Virus record (IMG/VR): IMGVR_UViG_3300030688_000120 | Span: 1 to 23,646 of that record | Direction: 5' to 3' (one strand) | Length of the DNA: 23,646 nucleotides | From: a virus | Part shown: positions 20,812 through 23,646 of the stretch, piece by piece | Layout of the letters: every line of letters begins with the position of its first letter | Numbering within the stretch: position 1 is the stretch's first letter | Notes under the pieces: model-generated | What the model was told of the DNA's origin: nothing | Database searches by the model: none | The model's input: only the letters and a program-made list of their open reading frames with translations | Made by a program: the position numbers and the translations under genes

Positions 20812-21427
20812 AGGAACCGCAGTCTGCTTTGTAGCGCGTCACGGGGAGACGGTCCTCAACAAGGATAAATGTTTCAGAGGGTCCGCCAACCCACCCCTAA
20901 ACGATACCGGAATAAAGGAAGCTCATGAGTTGGCTGAGTTCCTGGAATCATTTGAAATCTCCCATGTCATCTCCTCCGACAAACAGCGCGCGACTAAGAC
21001 CGCTGAAATAATCGCCAAAGCGCAGCACACGGATGTCCACCAGACCCCCTTCCTCCGGGCTTTGAACGTCGGTAAGTTCTCCAGCCAGAAACGAACACCC
21101 GAGTCTGAAGCCGAACTCCAAACCTACCTAGATGACCCCGATTGTAAAATCCCCGATGGCGAATCTCTGAATGAGTTCAAATCTAGAATTCATCCCTGTA
21201 TTACGGAAGCTATTGATTTGTTCTGCCAGTCGGGAATTCCTCCATTGATCGTGGCGCATTCAAGTATCGTTCACGAAGTAGGAAGTATGCTACGTGGTTC
21301 GCATAAGGCTCTTTTGGTCGAACCGGGAGGAGCAATTGCAATCTATTTCAACGGATCTAAACTGGACGCGGAACCAATCTTCAAACCTCTTTCTATTTCT
21401 GGCACACACGCAGAAACGATAACGTAG
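20801..21427 (+). CDS. Histidine phosphatase (phosphoglycerate-mutase-like) family protein
   Basis: 208 residues. VARHGETVLNKDKCFRG near residue 11 is the RHG phosphohistidine motif, with the catalytic His and Arg. ISSDKQRATKTAEII near 58, PDGESLNEF near 125 and VAHSSIVHEV near 148 supply the other conserved Arg, the Glu region and the second His. The length is standard. The enzyme should remove phosphate from a small molecule or protein; the substrate cannot be told. Such an enzyme in a head-gene region is uncommon. The start, ATGATG, overlaps the previous gene. Confidence 0.88.
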   Translation: MMPKGTAVCFVARHGETVLNKDKCFRGSANPPLNDTGIKEAHELAEFLESFEISHVISSDKQRATKTAEIIAKAQHTDVHQTPFLRALNVGKFSSQKRTPESEAELQTYLDDPDCKIPDGESLNEFKSRIHPCITEAIDLFCQSGIPPLIVAHSSIVHEVGSMLRGSHKALLVEPGGAIAIYFNGSKLDAEPIFKPLSISGTHAETIT

Positions 21428-21464
21428 CCAACAGCTACCTACACCAACTCAAAAAGGAAATAAC

Positions 21465-22208
21465 ATGGCCAATAGTGATTCTTTCATTTCCGCAGTAGCT
21501 GGCACCGGGCGCAATAAGTTTGCAACCGTAAGTGCAATTACTAGCGCTTCTGCCTCCGCCGGAGTTTTCCAAGTCCAGACCGACTCGGGAACCAATCTAC
21601 CGTTCTTCGCTTCTATTCCTCTTCAAACTGGAGTAGTTGGATCGACATCTCCAATCGATATCAACGCAAACCCGGCAGTTCTTGCTGGGAATTTTGGGCG
21701 TCCGGGGCAAGGATATCGGGGAGCAGCTCCCTTCTTCAGTTCCTCTTCGTTCGACGGACACCCTTTCAGCATTTCTGTCCAAGGAAAATATACCGTAGCC
21801 ACGGCCTCCACCTCGGCGGCTCCTACCTTTACTCTGTACGTTACGACCGCCGCTGCTATGGCCGCTTCTCTCGCTGCTGGAGTTTCTGGTAATGCCACTC
21901 TTGTGTCCGCTTCGACGGCTGTCGGCACCGCTGCTGGAACTGCGGTATCCACTGCCGGTTCTTATTCCTTCTTGTTCCAGAGCACGTACTTGTGGGACTC
22001 GACGGCACAGATTCTAGGCGGAGAAACGTGGGGTATCACCTACGGCCCAGCCTACAATACTACCCCCGTGTACACTGGTCGGGCCTACGTTGGTGGCGTT
22101 TCTGTTCCAGCATACACAGGTTTGAACTTCTTCGGAACCCTATCTTTCACTGGGTCTACCTCGGTAGTGGGCGTTACTCCGACTGAGTTCACAATCTCTG
22201 CTATCTAA
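21465..22208 (+). CDS. Probable virion protein (decoration or structural)
   Basis: 247 residues with AAAAAGGAAATAAC before ATG. Low in Cys and Lys, rich in Ser, Thr, Ala and Gly with aromatic beta segments (FSISVQGKYTVATASTSAAP, then SYSFLFQSTYLWDS, and FFGTLSFTGSTSVVGV), the composition of phage beta-structured virion proteins. The best guess is a capsid decoration or fibre component, by composition and position. A GTAGC-CAACA-GCTAC hairpin (21425-21439) lies upstream. Confidence 0.65.
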   Translation: MANSDSFISAVAGTGRNKFATVSAITSASASAGVFQVQTDSGTNLPFFASIPLQTGVVGSTSPIDINANPAVLAGNFGRPGQGYRGAAPFFSSSSFDGHPFSISVQGKYTVATASTSAAPTFTLYVTTAAAMAASLAAGVSGNATLVSASTAVGTAAGTAVSTAGSYSFLFQSTYLWDSTAQILGGETWGITYGPAYNTTPVYTGRAYVGGVSVPAYTGLNFFGTLSFTGSTSVVGVTPTEFTISAI

Positions 22209-22215
22209 TCAGACC

Positions 22216-22308
22216 TGCGGGTGTCTCTACGTAGTAATGCGTAGAGCGGGTACACGGGTCTCGGGGTCTCTCAGTAAAACCAAACGTGAGATATCGAGAA
22301 CACCCGCA
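22216..22308 (+). ncRNA. Multi-branched structured RNA candidate
   Basis: Closing stem TGCGGGTGT (22216-22224) with ACACCCGCA (22300-22308), 9 perfect pairs. Inside is hairpin CTCTACG (22225-22231) with CGTAGAG (22240-22246). A second arm has TCTCG (22259-22263) with CGAGA (22295-22299) and TCTCA (22269-22273) with TGAGA (22287-22291). GCGGGT at 22246-22251 can compete for ACCCGC. There is no T-tract after it, so it is not an ordinary terminator. No gene is present between 22209 and 22341. Confidence 0.6.
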
Positions 22309-22315
22309 ATAATTT

Positions 22316-22330
22316 GTCCGAATAATGGAC
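22316..22330 (+). repeat. Dispersed 15-bp motif, copy 13
   Basis: GTCCGAATAATGGAC, directly before the TATGAGG ribosome binding site of the gene at 22342. It shares TTTGTCCGAATAATGGAC with copy 12. Confidence 0.83.
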
Positions 22331-22341
22331 TATGAGGTTTT

Positions 22342-22602
22342 ATGTCAGTTGCTATTTCGGTTCTAAGAGCACAAGAAGACCCCGTTGGAGGCTTCGAAAA
22401 CGTCATCGGCTATGTAATTGCCGCAGTCGTTCGACAGTCCGATGGGGAAATCTCATTGGAGCGGGAGATCGCCGTTCACGCAGACAGCTTCGAAGATAAT
22501 CAGTTAGCCGAGTCTGTGGTCAAAACCATCGAAGCTAAACTGAACGAAGCCTTTCCTGACCCAAACAAACCAGAGCCTAGTAAGTTGTGGGTGCCGGACT
22601 AA
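22342..22602 (+). CDS. Small hypothetical protein
   Basis: 86 residues, with GAGG 4-5 bases before ATG. Mixed alpha/beta (VIGYVIAAVVRQSDGEISLE, then SVVKTIEAKLNEAFPDPNKP), soluble, with no motif recognised. Its stop shares a base with the next ATG. Confidence 0.7.
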   Translation: MSVAISVLRAQEDPVGGFENVIGYVIAAVVRQSDGEISLEREIAVHADSFEDNQLAESVVKTIEAKLNEAFPDPNKPEPSKLWVPD

Positions 22603-23297
22603 TGAGTGATTCAATCAAGAGCGAGTTTGATGTTGTTGACTATGAAGCAGGCGCTTCGAACGACGTAAAGGGCCAGGAATGTGTAGGTTGCAGACGCCTC
22701 CTTCGTTGGGAGTTCTACGACAAAGACTCTTCTCGAAGTTCTGGATACGACCCGATGTGCCCCCTCTGCAAAGCCTCCCCAAAACTGAGCATGGCCGAGC
22801 ACACTGCCCGACTCCGGGAGATGAACTACAACTCTGAAGGTACGCGCAGACAACGCCATCCTGATTCTGAGTTTTTCTGGGATAAGCGCCCTGGTCGTCC
22901 AATGGAGTGCTCAGCGTTCCTCACCAAGCTGAAACACGTCTATCCTGAACTTCATGTTACACAAGGCGGTGTTACAGTAAATGGAGCTATTGTGGACTTA
23001 GCTCTGTATGCCACCTCCGGCGTAAATAAGCCAGAGTTCGGGGGACGAAGTTTCAAATACATGGGCTACGTGACCCTAGGAGTCATGCCCGAATACTCAG
23101 AGTATGAGTTTAACGACCGAGACATTCTTCAGAGATGCGCACAAATTGGTTGGAGGTCTGTCCTGCTCCGGTTTGTGGAGAACCACATTCTGACCGAAGA
23201 ACAATGCGAGAAAGAGTTCGGAGTCCCATCCGGGGGGGTTAACTCCCTTTGGTTCAAGAAACTCCACAATTTCCGCAACGCAAAGAAAATTGCTTAA
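22602..23297 (+). CDS. Zinc-finger phage protein
   Basis: 231 residues. ATG 22602 (TAATG overlap) is chosen over GTG 22587. CVGCRRLLRWEFYDKDSSRS followed by CPLCKASPKL has two CxxC pairs, a zinc ribbon with the 'CRRxLxxxxFYxxxxxxxGxxxxCxxC' spacing of small phage zinc proteins. The remainder is a folded domain (LTKLKHVYPELHVTQGGVTV, then YVTLGVMPEYSEYEFNDRDI) of unknown role. Probably DNA- or protein-binding. Confidence 0.78.
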   Translation: MSDSIKSEFDVVDYEAGASNDVKGQECVGCRRLLRWEFYDKDSSRSSGYDPMCPLCKASPKLSMAEHTARLREMNYNSEGTRRQRHPDSEFFWDKRPGRPMECSAFLTKLKHVYPELHVTQGGVTVNGAIVDLALYATSGVNKPEFGGRSFKYMGYVTLGVMPEYSEYEFNDRDILQRCAQIGWRSVLLRFVENHILTEEQCEKEFGVPSGGVNSLWFKKLHNFRNAKKIA

Positions 23298-23298
23298 C

Positions 23299-23313
23299 GT
23301 CCAGATAATGGAC
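23299..23313 (+). repeat. Dispersed 15-bp motif, copy 14
   Basis: GTCCAGATAATGGAC, exact consensus, starting one base after the previous stop (TAA 23295-23297). Confidence 0.88.
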
Positions 23314-23324
23314 AACCCACCGTA

Positions 23325-23346
23325 GCACTTGGATTAGTGCAGGAGA
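23325..23346 (+). promoter_or_regulatory. GGAUU-loop hairpin before the ribosome binding site (copy 3)
   Basis: GCACT (23325-23329), loop TGGATT and AGTGC (23336-23340), followed with no gap by AGGAGA (23341-23346). It has the same motif-hairpin-Shine-Dalgarno order as at 13007-13050. Confidence 0.6.
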
Positions 23347-23351
23347 CCGAT

Positions 23352-23646
23352 ATGCCCGCAGGAAGACCACCCAAGAACCAAAATGAAGAAACCGAAGCCA
23401 TTGAGGAAACCCCTCAGACTTTTAATAGCAGCGCAGCCCCTATTTCCACGGACGCTCTGCTTACCTTGATTGCTTCAATGCAGCAGCAGTTACTCGCGTC
23501 TCAACAGTCAGCCGCAGAAGCAAACGCCAAACTGGCCGAGGCTATTCTTGAGACAACCAAGCCTCGTGAAGTCTTGAAGACCAAGGAGCAGTTAGCTAAG
23601 GAAGAGAACGACAAGAAATTCGATGAAGCCGCCAAAGAACTCCGCC
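23352..23646 (+). CDS. Hypothetical protein, coiled-coil (partial)
   Basis: The first 98 residues of a gene running off the right edge. AGGAGA is 5 bases before ATG. It starts MPAGRPPKNQ, then acidic and Ser-rich, then a Gln/Ala/Glu-rich coiled coil (LLASQQSAAEANAKLAEAIL, then KEQLAKEENDKKFDEAAKEL). The function is not visible. Confidence 0.75.
   Translation, partial: MPAGRPPKNQNEETEAIEETPQTFNSSAAPISTDALLTLIASMQQQLLASQQSAAEANAKLAEAILETTKPREVLKTKEQLAKEENDKKFDEAAKELR

Noticed and set aside
76-23313. The repeats as a CRISPR array
   Set aside because: Copies are hundreds to thousands of bases apart with genes between them and no cas genes.
1-23646. tRNA or rRNA genes
   Set aside because: I saw no cloverleaf with a TTCGA-type T-loop and a CCA end, and no rRNA-like sequence.

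Overview
The window is one stretch of a tailed double-stranded DNA phage or prophage, with every convincing gene on the plus strand. The packaging and head genes are clear: large terminase (2509-4554), portal (10783-12858), probable scaffold (14030-15196) and an interrupted major capsid gene (15224-17626). Many tiny genes overlap by one to four bases at TAATG, ATGA or GTGA junctions. The host is probably an Acidobacteriota-like soil bacterium. This is inferred from a secreted beta-helix protein ending in two chitobiase-type (CHB_HEX_C-like) repeats, a style common in that phylum; no search was run.

Layout. 1-2500 holds small accessory genes, including a membrane-anchored helical protein and a DUF6496-like basic protein. 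2500-5230 holds the terminase and two unknowns. 5250-10720 is a surface module of two large proteins that both begin with Sec signal peptides; its second half is visibly GC-richer than its surroundings. 10755-15196 holds the portal, small head genes and the scaffold. 15224-17626 is the capsid gene, split into four exons by three group I introns, the second carrying a two-motif LAGLIDADG endonuclease. 17650-20030 is a string of small genes under their own promoters, with an HNH-like gene at its head. 20033-20433 is a non-coding stretch rich in RNA structure. 20434-23646 holds a histidine phosphatase, a probable virion protein, a zinc-finger protein and a partial coiled-coil protein.

The most unusual content is regulatory. 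(1) A 15-bp motif, consensus GTCCAGATAATGGAC, occurs 14 times in both orientations, nearly always at gene boundaries. One copy forms the probable P8 hairpin of capsid intron 1. (2) Three genes carry a hairpin with a (U)GGAUU loop directly in front of the Shine-Dalgarno sequence, with a different stem in each. (3) Two promoters share a TTCGAA dyad at the same distance from the -10 box and the same two-hairpin leader. (4) Positions 20036-20113 encode two adjacent hairpins whose loops both show UCCUCCUUU, matching the anti-Shine-Dalgarno tail of 16S rRNA. (5) Positions 22216-22308 fold on paper into a closed multi-branched RNA. Together these suggest a phage that relies heavily on RNA-level and repeat-based control of its late genes. 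Folds and splice sites were worked out by hand and not tested computationally.
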